NCBI GenBank assembly: GCA_964246705.1
Contig: CAXTRQ010000010.1
Location: 1-64,000 of the forward strand
Direction of reading: 5' to 3'
Origin: DASZCR01 sp964246705
GTDB taxonomy: Bacteria > Acidobacteriota > Blastocatellia > Pyrinomonadales > Pyrinomonadaceae
Length of the DNA stretch: 64,000 nt
The translations under genes and the position numbers were made by a program. Below, one piece after another: positions 43,206 through 52,503 of the stretch (its first letter is position 1; each line of letters begins with the position of its first letter). The notes under the pieces are model-generated. The model was not told the DNA's origin, searched no databases, and was given only the letters and a program-made list of their open reading frames with translations.

Positions 43206-43961
43206 TTAGTGCTTCGGCTCGTCGAGAAAGCGTTTGCGGTCGCGCTCAATCCAGCCTTCGAGTTCGTGCGCGGCCTTTTCCAGTTCGTCGCTGTTGAGGA
43301 GTCCGCGCCGCAGCGCTTCAAAGAAGGCGCGCGTCCGCATGTTGTAGGCCAGCTTTTCGTAAGCCTCGTGCGGCGTGCCTTCAGGCGTCGTGACGAAAAG
43401 CTTTTCGTAGAGCGTCGCAAGACGGCTCTCGACGCCGCGCAGAGAGAGCGAACATTTTCGCGCAATCGCCCAGTTCGACAAACCGAGCGCGAGATAATAG
43501 AGAGCTTCGGCTTCAAATTCCGTGAGCAGCGGGCGCTTGAAAGAATCTTTGAAAGCCGGGTCAATCATGTCCGCGCCGTCTTCCAAAACGGCGGCGACGA
43601 AGCGCAGAAAACGCGTCTCGGGATTATTCTTGTGAATGAAGCCATAGGCGGGCGGCGGCTCGACCGCCTTGATAATCTTGCGTATCTCGTTGATGTAAAT
43701 CTCGTGCGGGAACTGCGTCCAAAAGATGATGCGCGCGCCGGGAAACTCGCGCCAGATGGAGCGCGCCGCCTTGACGCCTGAGAGACGCGGCATCTGAATG
43801 TCGAAGACGCACAACTCCGGTCGGTGCTGCAAGGCGAGCCGACACGCAACCTCGCCGTCCTCGGCTTCGATGACGGGCGCGTGTGCCGGAAATTCTCTCT
43901 CCAGCAATTCGCGCAGATAACGTCGTTGCGCCACGTTGTCTTCGGCAATCAGGATTGACAT
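43206..43961 (-). CDS. NarL-type response regulator
   Basis: The 251-residue protein has a receiver domain with phospho-Asp54 (LCVFDIQMPRLSG), the acidic pair ED at 7-8, and the Lys in FIHKNNP. The C-terminal part (LTEFEAEALYYLALGLSNWAIARKCSLSLRGVESRLATLYEKLFV) is a LuxR-type helix-turn-helix, with the WAIARKCSLSLRGVESRL recognition pattern. It is extended by about 55 residues of helical tail. Encoded immediately upstream of the propeller kinase on the same strand, so they are a two-component pair. Target genes unknown. Confidence 0.9.
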   Translation of the reverse strand: MSILIAEDNVAQRRYLRELLEREFPAHAPVIEAEDGEVACRLALQHRPELCVFDIQMPRLSGVKAARSIWREFPGARIIFWTQFPHEIYINEIRKIIKAVEPPPAYGFIHKNNPETRFLRFVAAVLEDGADMIDPAFKDSFKRPLLTEFEAEALYYLALGLSNWAIARKCSLSLRGVESRLATLYEKLFVTTPEGTPHEAYEKLAYNMRTRAFFEALRRGLLNSDELEKAAHELEGWIERDRKRFLDEPKH

Positions 43962-44411
43962 AAAAAACAGAGATTAGATGTCAGACGTTGAACTTGAGAC
44001 CGCAGCTTTCAAATCCGGCGTCGTCGGGTTCGGAAAATCTTCAACGCTTCTGCGCCACCTTCCATATTCTATCAACATCCTCGCGTTTTGACCTTTTTCA
44101 GCCTCCGTCAACTGCCGTTCAACGTCAATGAGGCTAACCACAGCCGCGCAGGCGTGCGGCGTACAAAGGCCGAGCACGTGCGGTTCATGCTCGCGCTGTT
44201 GGGACACGCGTCGCGCCCCGCTCGCGTCCGGTAGCATAATCCAGTTTAACGACAGCGGAACTTTTACTTTGATGCGGTGGAGAGGGACGTTGTCGCTTGC
44301 TCGACGGTTGCGGGGCGCGTGTTGGGGAGCGCGCGCGCTCCGCATCAAAAACGCGAGACGCCTTAAAGGCTGGCAAGCTGTCCGGCCATCCTCAAAACTT
44401 CGGCGATAAAT
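43962..44411. other. 450-base gap
   Basis: No gene that I trust. Minus- and plus-strand frames exist but have Arg/Pro/Ser-rich composition without any domain. No repeats of the families seen elsewhere are clear here. The upstream promoter of the kinase regulator pair probably lies in the first 100 bases, but no -10/-35 is convincing. Confidence 0.4.
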
Positions 44412-45062
44412 TCAAAGCATCCATGTCCGGCGGTTGGCGAAGTAGGTTAATTGCTTGTCTGGATAGCGTCGGCGAAATTCTCGGTAGCGCGCCAGCAAAA
44501 GCTGGTAACGCCGCTCGGACGAGCGCAAGTCTTCGTGCGGTATCTCTTGCAGCAGACGTTCGGCCTTCCAAATGTTCTTCGATGAAAAGCGCCAGTCGTA
44601 GTTGCCGAGGTCGTAGAGATGAGCGACGGCGTAGCCAGTCAGACGCGCCGTCATGTCCACGTAAGGATCGAAATAGCTCCACGCCAGATGGCGCGGATTC
44701 TGAAACACGGGGCGGCGACCGTGTAACCCCACATCGCGCGAGCGCCCGACAGAACCCCACAAGCCTTTTTGTCGAAAGATAAAAATCACATGATCGAGCT
44801 TGTCCTGCGAGGCGAGGCTCATGACGAGCGGCGGGTAACCGTGCTGTTCGAGAATGACGGCTGCCGTCAGCGCTGCCTCCATGCAATGCGCTTCGCGGCG
44901 GCGCAGGACTTCGCGGAAAGAGCGTTGCGTCACACCGTCTCGCAGCCAGTTATAAGACATCCGCGTGAGAAAACGCTGCACCCGCCGGGGGCTGCGGTGG
45001 GCTTTAATAATCGCCCATTCCTCATCCGTAAAAGCCTCTCTCGACGGCGGCACATGGTTCAT
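44412..45062 (-). CDS. Transglutaminase-like cysteine protein of unknown function
   Basis: From ATG 45062 the product is 216 residues. RREAHCMEAALTAAVILEQHGYPPLVMSLAS places Cys60 at the start of a helix, and KLDHVIFIFRQKGLWGSVGRSRDVGLHGRRPVF places His91 about 30 residues later, followed by Asp. This Cys-His-Asp order and spacing matches transglutaminase or papain-like folds. A C-terminal helical part follows. No signal peptide. Function unknown; it stands alone. Confidence 0.65.
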   Translation of the reverse strand: MNHVPPSREAFTDEEWAIIKAHRSPRRVQRFLTRMSYNWLRDGVTQRSFREVLRRREAHCMEAALTAAVILEQHGYPPLVMSLASQDKLDHVIFIFRQKGLWGSVGRSRDVGLHGRRPVFQNPRHLAWSYFDPYVDMTARLTGYAVAHLYDLGNYDWRFSSKNIWKAERLLQEIPHEDLRSSERRYQLLLARYREFRRRYPDKQLTYFANRRTWML

Positions 45063-45600
45063 ATCTCTCAAAGCTATTAACAGAACTGACGCGCGTAAGG
45101 CAAAGGAAAAAGGAGAAGAGGCGAAACGTGGAAGGTAAGAAACCTAGATGGAGACGCCGGAGGCGCTAAGCAAGAAGAAGAGTTGAGCGATTGAAGATTC
45201 GAGATGTCGTCTATTCTATACCCTTCCTTCTGTGTCTTGGTTGGCGCAAAGAGGTTGTTAATGATAAAGTGCTTTTTTAATAAGACCGCGCCCCAACGGT
45301 TGAAACCCTCGATAGTTAATCAGGCAGCAAGATACCGTCGAAGCGTCGGCGGATGCGCATCGTCCCCGCTCAAGTCGAGCCGGTGTGCGCGCGTCCTGAA
45401 ACTTGATTCGCATAGGTTGGTTGATGTAAGAGATTGGGTCACAAGAAAAAAAGTTTCGGTATTTTGATGGAGAGCAATCGCGCCGCTCTTGAAGAGCGAA
45501 GGCGGTTGTGATTCGGAATGAGGCGTCAGGTCGGCGCGAACTATCAAGCTCTGCCGGGGTTCTGCCCCTTTCGAGCGCGCGCCGTCTGTCAGTAATATTT
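45063..45600. other. AT-rich gap with composite repeat
   Basis: No credible gene in about 540 bases. The repeat parts ACGCCGGAGGCGCTAAG (45154-45170) and GAAGAGTTGAGCGATTGAAG (45177-45196) are present. A 12-base TAATCAGGCAGC word at 45317-45328 recurs at 45841-45852. It is less GC-rich than the rest. One GGTTGAAACCC word was checked and is not part of an array. Confidence 0.45.
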
Positions 45601-45843
45601 GTGAGTAAAAGCATAAGTTCACCCCCAAGACAATTGTCGCGTGCGGAACAGGAAACGCAGACGGCAGCCGAGCGCTTGAACGTCCAGATTGAGACGGCGC
45701 TGGCGGCGGTCGCCGCACAGTCACAGGACGCCGTCGAGGAATTAGACGCGTGCGCCGACCGTCTGGAGCGCGCCGCGCGCGACCTGTCCGTCGCCTTGCG
45801 CGAACTGGCCGAGCAGCGTTCGAGTAGCAATAAGCAGGAATAA
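45601..45843 (+). CDS. Possible small coiled-coil protein
   Basis: A GTG at 45601 would give 80 residues: VSKSISSPPRQLSRAEQETQTAAERLNVQIETALAAVAAQSQDAVEELDACADRLERAARDLSVALRELAEQ..., a clear amphipathic coiled coil. No good ribosome binding site. An in-frame upstream start at 45508 exists but gives an unlikely Ser/Arg-rich leader. It may be real given the strong helix pattern. Function unknown. Confidence 0.45.
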   Translation: MSKSISSPPRQLSRAEQETQTAAERLNVQIETALAAVAAQSQDAVEELDACADRLERAARDLSVALRELAEQRSSSNKQE

Positions 45844-45880
45844 TCAGGCAGCGCAATTATTTTATTCAGTGAGTAGAATC

Positions 45881-45916
45881 GGAGCGCATCGGACTCGCCA
45901 TGTGTCCGGGCGCTCC
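45881..45916 (+). promoter_or_regulatory. Leader hairpin ahead of pckA
   Basis: GGAGCGC (45881-45887) pairs with GCGCTCC (45910-45916), and CGGAC (45890-45894) with GTCCG (45904-45908). TAGAAT at 45874-45879 could be the -10 of pckA, but no good -35 is seen. The stem would lie at the very 5' end of the mRNA and might affect stability. Confidence 0.45.
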
Positions 45917-45980
45917 CGTTCTATCTCAGGCGGGTGTTTGTTCAAACAGCCAACAAAGATTTAATTTTTAAGGAGAGTGT

Positions 45981-47609
45981 ATGACGGCAACAAAACAGAG
46001 TGCCATGCAGGAGCGGGGGCGCAGGCGCAGCGACATGGGCTTAGATGTGTACGGCATCCGCGAGGCGAGCGCCGTCAATTGGAATCTGAACACGCCGGAA
46101 CTTTATGAAGAGGTCGCGCGCCGCAGAGAAGGCATCTTCTCTCCCGATGGCGCGCTCCTCGTTGACACGGGCGAGCATACCGGGCGCGCTGCCAAAGACA
46201 AGGCCATCGTGCGCGAGCCTTCATCGGAAGACAAAGTTTTCTGGGGCGAAGTCAACAAAGAGTTCTCACAGGAAAAGTTCAACGCGCTGCGCGACCGCAT
46301 GATGGCTTCGACGAAAGGGCGCGAGCTTTTCGTGCAGGACACTTACGCCGGAGCCGACCCGCGCTATCGCCTGCCCGTGCGGATTATCACCCAACTCGCA
46401 TGGCACTCGCTGTTTGCGCGCACGATGTTTATTAACGACGACGCGGGCGCGAGCGGCAGACACAAGCCGGAATTTACAATCATCAATCTTCCCAGCTTCA
46501 AGGCCGACCCCGCGACGGACGGCACGCGCGCCGAGACTTTCATCCTCATGGACTTCACACAACGCCTCGTGCTTATCGGCGGCACGTCCTACGCGGGCGA
46601 AACGAAAAAGAGCGTCTTCACGATTCTTAATTACCTGCTACCCCAGCGCGGCGTGATGAGCATGCACTGTTCAGCCAACATCGGAGACGCGGGTGATGTC
46701 GCCATCTTCTTCGGCCTCTCAGGCACGGGCAAGACAACTCTCTCGGCTGACCCGGAACGCCGCCTCATCGGTGACGACGAGCATGGCTGGTCGGATGATG
46801 GCGTCTTCAACTTCGAGGGCGGTTGCTACGCCAAGGTGATTAAGCTTTCGCCCGAAGCCGAGCCGGACATCTATCGCACGACGCGGATGTTCGGAACCGT
46901 GATGGAGAACGTCGTCTATGATCCCGAAACGCGCGTGCCTGATTTGGACGACGCGTCGAAGACGGAGAACACGCGCGCGGCTTATCCGCTGACGAGTATT
47001 CCGAACATCGTGCCTGAAGGCTACGCCGGACATCCGCAGAACGTTATCATGCTCACGGCGGATGCCTTCGGCGTGCTCCCGCCCGTCTCGCGCCTTAGCC
47101 CGGAGCAGGCGATGTATCACTTCCTTTCCGGCTACACGGCGAAGGTCGCGGGCACGGAGAGGGGCGTCACAGAGCCGCAGGCGACCTTTTCGACCTGCTT
47201 CGGCGCGCCCTTCATGGTCTTGCATCCGGGCGTCTATGCAAACCTGCTCGGCAAAAAGATTGCGGAGCACAAAGCCAACTGCTGGCTCGTCAACACGGGC
47301 TGGTCGGGCGGCGCTTACGGCACAGGCCAGCGCATGAAGATCGCGCACACGCGCGCCATGATTCGCGCCATCCTCAACGGCTCGCTCGCCAGTGTCGAGA
47401 CGAAGCCCGACCCGATCTTCGGCGTCGGCGTTCCACTCTCCTGCCCAGAAGTCCCTGCCGAAGTCCTGACGCCGCGCAACACTTGGGCTGACAAAGAGGA
47501 TTACGACGCGAAAGCGCGCGACCTCGCACGACGCTTTAACGAGAACTTCAAGAAGTATGAGGCCGGAGTCTCCGAAGATGTGCGAGCAGTCGCACCGAAA
47601 GCGGGTTAA
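45981..47609 (+). CDS. pckA: Phosphoenolpyruvate carboxykinase (ATP)
   Basis: The 542-residue enzyme makes PEP from oxaloacetate and ATP, the key step of gluconeogenesis. The P-loop GLSGTGKTTLSADP is at about 248-261, and GDDEHGWSDDGVFNFEGGCYAK follows as kinase-2. RYRLPVRIITQLAWHSLFARTMF and NTRAAYPLTSIPNIV are typical. AAGGAG lies 7 bases upstream of the ATG. A good terminator follows. There are no partner genes; regulation is not visible beyond the leader hairpin. Confidence 0.95.
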   Translation: MTATKQSAMQERGRRRSDMGLDVYGIREASAVNWNLNTPELYEEVARRREGIFSPDGALLVDTGEHTGRAAKDKAIVREPSSEDKVFWGEVNKEFSQEKFNALRDRMMASTKGRELFVQDTYAGADPRYRLPVRIITQLAWHSLFARTMFINDDAGASGRHKPEFTIINLPSFKADPATDGTRAETFILMDFTQRLVLIGGTSYAGETKKSVFTILNYLLPQRGVMSMHCSANIGDAGDVAIFFGLSGTGKTTLSADPERRLIGDDEHGWSDDGVFNFEGGCYAKVIKLSPEAEPDIYRTTRMFGTVMENVVYDPETRVPDLDDASKTENTRAAYPLTSIPNIVPEGYAGHPQNVIMLTADAFGVLPPVSRLSPEQAMYHFLSGYTAKVAGTERGVTEPQATFSTCFGAPFMVLHPGVYANLLGKKIAEHKANCWLVNTGWSGGAYGTGQRMKIAHTRAMIRAILNGSLASVETKPDPIFGVGVPLSCPEVPAEVLTPRNTWADKEDYDAKARDLARRFNENFKKYEAGVSEDVRAVAPKAG

Positions 47610-47641
47610 AAACTCAACGGCAAACATTTGAGAAAGACAAA

Positions 47642-47674
47642 GGGCGGCTCAAACCTTGAGCCGCCCCTTTTTTT
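47642..47674 (+). terminator. Intrinsic terminator of pckA
   Basis: GGGCGGCTCA (47642-47651) pairs with TGAGCCGCCC (47657-47666), followed by seven T. This is the best terminator in the window. Just after it a TTAGCGCCTCCGGTGCTAA repeat (47673-47691) belongs to the palindrome family of 39596-39615. Confidence 0.85.
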
Positions 47675-47711
47675 AGCGCCTCCGGTGCTAAACACTCAAC
47701 TGAGAATTGCG

Positions 47712-48377
47712 CTAGAACCTGAAGCCGAGACCGACGCTGGTCTGTAAGTTGTGAGTCGTGGCCGCAGGGGTGAACACGGAACTTCCGGGCAGGCTGGTGG
47801 GGCCTGCTTCTTTGAAGCGGATGATGGTGTCGCCCGCGTCAATGCGGACAATGAAGCGTGAGGTCGGGTAGAACTCGACGACGCCTCCCGCGTCAAAGGC
47901 AAAGTTTGTCTGACTCGTCCGGTTGCATGTGAAGCCGTTGGCATTCGACGCTGCACCGCAGACTGTGTGGAACTGCAACTCGCTGAAGTGCATCACGCCG
48001 GGTCTGGCCTTGGCGAAAACGCCGACCTTCTCGTAGCGCACACCGGCCTTGACTCCGCCCAAGAATTGTTCGCGGCGGCTCTGCGAAACTTCGTTGATAT
48101 TTTTTTCCGGCAGGTGGTTGAATTCAGCTTCGAGCGTGAGATAGCGATTCACGTTGTAGCCAACTCTGCCACCGAAACCGGCGGTCGTAACATCGTCGCC
48201 GCTGGCGCGAAAAGTATTGCCCGGAATGGTGACGATTGATTCGACCGATTTTAAGTGAACGAGCGCCAACTGCCCGCCGACCTCGAAAGGATGCTCCTCA
48301 GTTTGCGTCTGCGCGTAAGTGGCGGCAGGCGCGATTAGGAGCAGCGCGATAATGGCGAAGAAAAATTTGGTATGCAT
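47712..48377 (-). CDS. Outer-membrane beta-barrel protein
   Basis: From ATG 48377 the product is 221 residues, with a signal peptide (MHTKFFFAIIALLLIAPAATYAQ) and a C-terminal barrel signature ending QTSVGLGFRF. Alternate hydrophobic residues in strands (FGGRVGYNVNRYLTLEAEFNHLPE, FLGGVKAGVRYEKVGVFAKARPG, NFAFDAGGVVEFYPTSRFIVRIDAGDTIIRF) match a small OmpA-like or porin-like barrel. A Cys pair (VCGAASNANGFTCNR) is in one loop. Function unknown. Confidence 0.82.
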   Translation of the reverse strand: MHTKFFFAIIALLLIAPAATYAQTQTEEHPFEVGGQLALVHLKSVESIVTIPGNTFRASGDDVTTAGFGGRVGYNVNRYLTLEAEFNHLPEKNINEVSQSRREQFLGGVKAGVRYEKVGVFAKARPGVMHFSELQFHTVCGAASNANGFTCNRTSQTNFAFDAGGVVEFYPTSRFIVRIDAGDTIIRFKEAGPTSLPGSSVFTPAATTHNLQTSVGLGFRF

Positions 48378-48425
48378 TGAAACCTCTCTGAAATTTAGTG
48401 AAAGCATTTACTGTGGAAACTCGCT

Positions 48426-48974
48426 TCATTCGTCCGAGTCTTCATCCGTGTCGTGGCTCTTGCTCTTTGACGGCTTACTGTCGGAAGAAGCGCGCACGTC
48501 TTTAATCTTTTTAACGATCTCTGTGCCGAGATATTCGGCTGCGACGAGGTCGTTAATCGCGACGACTTTGCCGCTCACGATGACGATGCTCGTGTGTGGG
48601 TCGGTGATACTGAAGATGTAGTTCAAGGCGGTCTGGTCAACTTTTAGGACGAGGTCGGCAACCCGTTCGTCTTCGACGATCATCAAGCCCCAGTCGCGCA
48701 ACTCCCTGTTTTTTTGCAGCTTGTATTCGAGATATTTCTTGTCAATCCGCGTGCTCGGAAGGACGTAGAGCTTGCGTGCCGCTCGCATGATGGAGGCAGG
48801 GTTCTCGTCCTCCGCCTCGCTGGTCTTGCGCGCGCGATGCTGCGGCTCCTGAGCAGACGAGACGGAAACGCGAACGCCCTCCGGCGCAGTTTGTGCGAGC
48901 ACCGCATGGCTGGCGAAAGCGAAAATCAAAAGGGCTGTCAGCCATCCCAAAATTTCCAAACTCTTACGCATCAT
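48426..48974 (-). CDS. Secreted protein of unknown function
   Basis: The ATG at 48974, with GGAGGAG upstream, gives a 182-residue product with a signal peptide (MMRKSLEILGWLTALLIFAFASHAVLAQ). The core (PASIMRAARKLYVLPSTRIDKKYLEYKLQKNRELRDWGLMIVEDERVADLVLKVDQTALNYIFSITDPHTSIVIVSGKVVAINDLVAAEYLGTEIVKKIKDVR) resembles proteins that compute a trace component such as DUF4410-like lipoprotein-related folds, but no family is assigned. The tail is Ser/Lys/Asp-rich. It precedes the barrel gene at 47712 by 48 bases, so they may form an operon. Confidence 0.7.
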   Translation of the reverse strand: MMRKSLEILGWLTALLIFAFASHAVLAQTAPEGVRVSVSSAQEPQHRARKTSEAEDENPASIMRAARKLYVLPSTRIDKKYLEYKLQKNRELRDWGLMIVEDERVADLVLKVDQTALNYIFSITDPHTSIVIVSGKVVAINDLVAAEYLGTEIVKKIKDVRASSDSKPSKSKSHDTDEDSDE

Positions 48975-49162
48975 TTGTCTCCTCCATTCAATCTTTTCAA
49001 GATTACTTTTCATCCTCACATACCGTCCGCCCCGCCCGCCCTCAGTGCAACGCACGTGCCGCGCGAAGAATGCGTGTGAATAGCGAGCAGCCCAGCCGCG
49101 CCGCCACATAAAAGCGTCACACGGCTGCGTCAGGTGAAAGAATATTACGGCTCAGGAAACGA

Positions 49163-49194
49163 TGATCTCTGACCTCTGGCCTCTGACCTCTGCT
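49163..49194. repeat. TCTGACCTCTG repeat
   Basis: TCTGACCTCTGGCCTCTGAC at about 49165-49184 then CTCTGCT. It is a single arm of the repeat that forms a hairpin at 26411-26493, placed just upstream of the kinase ribosome binding site. Confidence 0.5.
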
Positions 49195-49208
49195 AAGATA
49201 GGGAGGCG

Positions 49209-50861
49209 ATGAAGGAGCAAAATGAAGATATTGAATTGAAGAGACAGGAAGGGCGCGAAGCCACGGACGCGGAGCCGCGCGAGGTGACGATTTTTGATGC
49301 GCGGCACAAGGCGGGAGCGCATCCTGAAATCAGCGCGACTCTCCGCACGGTGGTCGAGATGGTGCGCCGCATCATGCGCGCCGACACCGCGAGCGTCGGC
49401 AGTTTCTCGCCCGCTGACAGCACCGTGACTTGGAAGATGACGAGCGGCTTTCGCACGCAGGCGGTCAGCCCTGCTTCCGAGATAACCGCGACGGTGCAGG
49501 GCGAGACGGCGAAGCGTGTAGCACAAGCCGAAGAGATGATAATTCTTGAAGACATCGGCGTTGAAGACGGGCTGCACATCTCGGACTTTCCCGTTCATCG
49601 TACGGAAGGCGTGCGCGATATGGCGCTCGTTCCCTTGCGTGTGCGCGGCGAAATGTTGGGCGCGCTCGTTGTCGGCTTTCGCACGGCGCACAAGTTCGCG
49701 CCGGAAGAGAAACAACTGCTCGAAGGTCTGGCGGAGATGGCGGCGCTCGCGCTCGATAACGCGCGCCTGTTTGAAATCATCGGCACGGCGAAGAAAGTCT
49801 GGGAGCAGACCTTCGACGCCATCCCCGACGGCATCATCGTCCACGACGACCAGATGCGCATCGCGCGCTGCAATCTCGAAGCCGCCGAGATGATGGAACT
49901 CACGCCCGCCGAAGTTATCGGCATGCCATGCGCCGACGCCTTCGCGCGTCTCTTCGGCGAGCGCGCCGCTGCCTATCACATGCGACAACGGGCGGCGCGC
50001 ACGGCCAGTTCATTCGAGCTTCAAGCCGAATATGGAAGGCGTTATCTGGTCGCCGTCGCGCCGCTCGAAGTCTCGCCGGGCCGAGCGAATTGGAGCGTGA
50101 TTACTTGGAGCGACATCACGGAACTGGCGGAAGTTCAGGAACAACTTTCGCGCTCGCGCAGGTTGGCGACTGTCGGGCAACTGGCCGCGGGTGTCGCGCA
50201 CGAAATCAACAATCCGCTCGCCGCCATCACGACCTGCGCCGAAGCGACCCTTCGCAACATCCTCAAGACCGAAGAGACAGCGGCGCTTGCCGAAGAGCGC
50301 AACTGGAAATTTTATCTGGAAGAGATTGTCCGGCAGGCGCTCAGGTGCAAGGCGATTACGCGCGGGCTGCTCGACCTCTCGCGTCAGCGCCGCGCGCGGC
50401 GCGAAGCATGCGACCTGAACAGCCTCGTCGAACGCTCGGCGCAACTGTTCGAGCAGCGCGGCCACGAAAAGAGAGTCGCCTGCGTCGTCAAACTCGATAG
50501 CCACGTTGGCGAAGTGGCGACCGACGAAACCATGGTGCGCCAGATTCTCGACAATCTCTTGAGCAACGCGCTTGATGCTCTCGGAGAGGGCGGCGAGATT
50601 TCGGTCACGACTGCGCTTGAAGACGAGCGCGTGGTGATTGAAGTCCGCGACGACGGCGTGGGGATAACGCCCGAAGTGCTCGCGCGCGTCTTCGATCCCT
50701 TCTTCACGACGAAAGACCCCGGCAAAGGCTCCGGCCTCGGCCTCGCCATCTCGCTCGCGCTGGCGGAAGCTATCGGCGGTTCGCTCACCGTCGAATCGAA
50801 ACCCGCGAAGGGCAGCAGCTTCCGCCTCTGGATTCCACGCCGCGCCCCTGAGAAGCGATAA
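49209..50861 (+). CDS. GAF/PAS sensor histidine kinase (NtrB type)
   Basis: The 550-residue protein has a GAF domain (about 35-190: ISATLRTVVEMVRRIMRADTASV... LVPLRVRGEMLGALVVGF), a PAS domain (about 198-310: TFDAIPDGIIVHDDQMRIARCNLEAAEMM), then a HisKA part with phospho-His331 (VGQLAAGVAHEINNPLAAI) and an HATPase with DNLLSNALDAL, DDGVGITPEVLARVFDPFFTTK and GSGLGLAISLALAEAIGGSL. No membrane helix is seen, so it is probably cytoplasmic. GGGAGG lies just before the ATG. The sigma-54 regulator at 51082 is its likely partner. Confidence 0.93.
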   Translation: MKEQNEDIELKRQEGREATDAEPREVTIFDARHKAGAHPEISATLRTVVEMVRRIMRADTASVGSFSPADSTVTWKMTSGFRTQAVSPASEITATVQGETAKRVAQAEEMIILEDIGVEDGLHISDFPVHRTEGVRDMALVPLRVRGEMLGALVVGFRTAHKFAPEEKQLLEGLAEMAALALDNARLFEIIGTAKKVWEQTFDAIPDGIIVHDDQMRIARCNLEAAEMMELTPAEVIGMPCADAFARLFGERAAAYHMRQRAARTASSFELQAEYGRRYLVAVAPLEVSPGRANWSVITWSDITELAEVQEQLSRSRRLATVGQLAAGVAHEINNPLAAITTCAEATLRNILKTEETAALAEERNWKFYLEEIVRQALRCKAITRGLLDLSRQRRARREACDLNSLVERSAQLFEQRGHEKRVACVVKLDSHVGEVATDETMVRQILDNLLSNALDALGEGGEISVTTALEDERVVIEVRDDGVGITPEVLARVFDPFFTTKDPGKGSGLGLAISLALAEAIGGSLTVESKPAKGSSFRLWIPRRAPEKR

Positions 50862-51081
50862 ACCGCAGGGTCTATTCCTCGTCAGGAAATAGCCACCGCA
50901 GGCACACAGTAGTAAAAGATGTTTAGGAGAGACTTTTATACTTTTGATTCTCTGTGTCTCATACTTTGAGAATGAATAGACCATGGTCAACCGTAGTGAC
51001 ACACGCCGTCGCGTTCGACGTGTGATAAGATGCGCTCCCGACTTTCGTTCATCCTAATTCTCATCGCTTGTCGCTGATTCT

Positions 51082-52503
51082 ATGTCTCGTAAAGTTCGCG
51101 TGATGGTGGTTGACGATGATGCTGTCTTGCGTCGTTTGTTATCCGAGCAGATTGCGTTGATGGAGTTCGACTCAGCGCCCGTCGCGTCGGGCGAAGAGGC
51201 TCTAAAGGAACTGCGCGAGCGTGACTACGACGTGGTGCTCCTCGACATCAGAATGCCGGGTCTGTCGGGACTCGAAACCTTACGCGAGATTCGCAAACTT
51301 GAAGACGCGCCCGAAGTCATCATGCTGACCGCCGACACCTCGCTCGGCACAGGCATAGATGCGATGCGACACGGCGCATACGATTACCTGACGAAGCCCG
51401 CGACGCTCGACGAGATTGAGGCCGTCATCCGTAAGGCTGAAGAAAAGCGTCGGCTCGTTCGCCAGACCGTCTCTCTGCGCGACGGCACGCCGCGCCCCGC
51501 CGCCACGGATGACAGCCCTGCGCTCGTCTATAAAAGCGCACAGATGGAGCAACTAGTCTTGTTGGCAGAGACCGCCGCGCGCTCGGATTCGACCGTCATC
51601 ATTACGGGTGAATCGGGCGTCGGCAAGGACGTGCTCGCGCGTTTCATTCATCGCAAGAGCGCGCGCGGCTCGACTCCGATGATTACCATCAACTGCGCGG
51701 CTCTCCCCGAATCGCTTTTCGAGTCGGAGTTCTTCGGCCACGAACGCGGGGCATTCACGGGCGCGACCGCCACCAAGCACGGTTTGATTGAAGCCGCCGA
51801 CGGCTCGACCCTCTTTCTCGACGAAGTCGGCGAGATGCCCTTGCAGACGCAGGTCAAGCTTTTGCAACTTCTCGAAGAGGGACGCTTCCGCCGCGTCGGC
51901 TCGACGCGCGACCGCTCGGCTGACGTGCGTATCATCGCGGCCACCAACCGTCGTCTCGTCGAAGATGTCGGCGCGGGACGCTTTCGCGCAGACCTCTTCT
52001 ATCGCTTGAACGTCATCTCGCTACACGTCCCGCCCCTACGCGAGCGCCGCGGCGACATCCCCGCCCTCATCGAACATTTCCTCACGCTCTACCGCGAACG
52101 CTTCAACCGTCCCGCCCTCGCCCTCTCTGCGGAAGCGCACGCGCGGCTCTTAGACTTCCACTGGCCCGGCAACATCCGCGAACTACGCAACACACTGGAA
52201 CGCGCCGCCGCACTCTCCGCAGGCAACATCATCGAAGCAGAGCAAGCGCCACTCGCATTCGTCAAAGAGCAGTCCGTCTCAGCCGCCAACTCTTCCGCAC
52301 AAACCCCCGACGCCGAGACCACGCAACCGACCGTCACGCTCGACCAACTCGAACGCCAACACATCCTCCGCGTCCTTCAAGAAGCGAGCGGCAACCGCGA
52401 ACGCGCCGCCGTCATCCTCGGCATCTCCGCACGCACCCTCTACCGCAAACTCCGCGAGTATGAAACTCACGCTGCTTTGGGAAACCTCTCGACCAAAGAC
52501 TGA
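51082..52503 (+). CDS. Sigma-54-dependent response regulator (NtrC type)
   Basis: The 473-residue protein has a receiver domain with phospho-Asp55 (VVLLDIRMPGLSG), an AAA+ domain with GESGVGKD (Walker A), the sigma-54 contact loop GAFTGA and DEVGEMPL (Walker B), and a C-terminal Fis-type helix-turn-helix (ILRVLQEASGNRERAAVILGISARTLYRKLREY). It probably activates sigma-54 promoters when phosphorylated by the kinase at 49209. Palindromes begin at its stop codon and could be its binding sites. Targets are not shown, but the DUF11 genes downstream are candidates. Confidence 0.94.
   Translation: MSRKVRVMVVDDDAVLRRLLSEQIALMEFDSAPVASGEEALKELRERDYDVVLLDIRMPGLSGLETLREIRKLEDAPEVIMLTADTSLGTGIDAMRHGAYDYLTKPATLDEIEAVIRKAEEKRRLVRQTVSLRDGTPRPAATDDSPALVYKSAQMEQLVLLAETAARSDSTVIITGESGVGKDVLARFIHRKSARGSTPMITINCAALPESLFESEFFGHERGAFTGATATKHGLIEAADGSTLFLDEVGEMPLQTQVKLLQLLEEGRFRRVGSTRDRSADVRIIAATNRRLVEDVGAGRFRADLFYRLNVISLHVPPLRERRGDIPALIEHFLTLYRERFNRPALALSAEAHARLLDFHWPGNIRELRNTLERAAALSAGNIIEAEQAPLAFVKEQSVSAANSSAQTPDAETTQPTVTLDQLERQHILRVLQEASGNRERAAVILGISARTLYRKLREYETHAALGNLSTKD

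Noticed and set aside
43974..44348. A minus-strand frame of 124 codons in the gap upstream of the response regulator
   Set aside because: Composition is mixed without a domain, and no ribosome binding site is seen. It cannot be excluded, but the evidence is too weak to list as a gene.
45293..45330. A GGTTGAAACCC word resembling a CRISPR repeat end
   Set aside because: Only one copy is present with no regular spacing, no array and no cas genes in the window.
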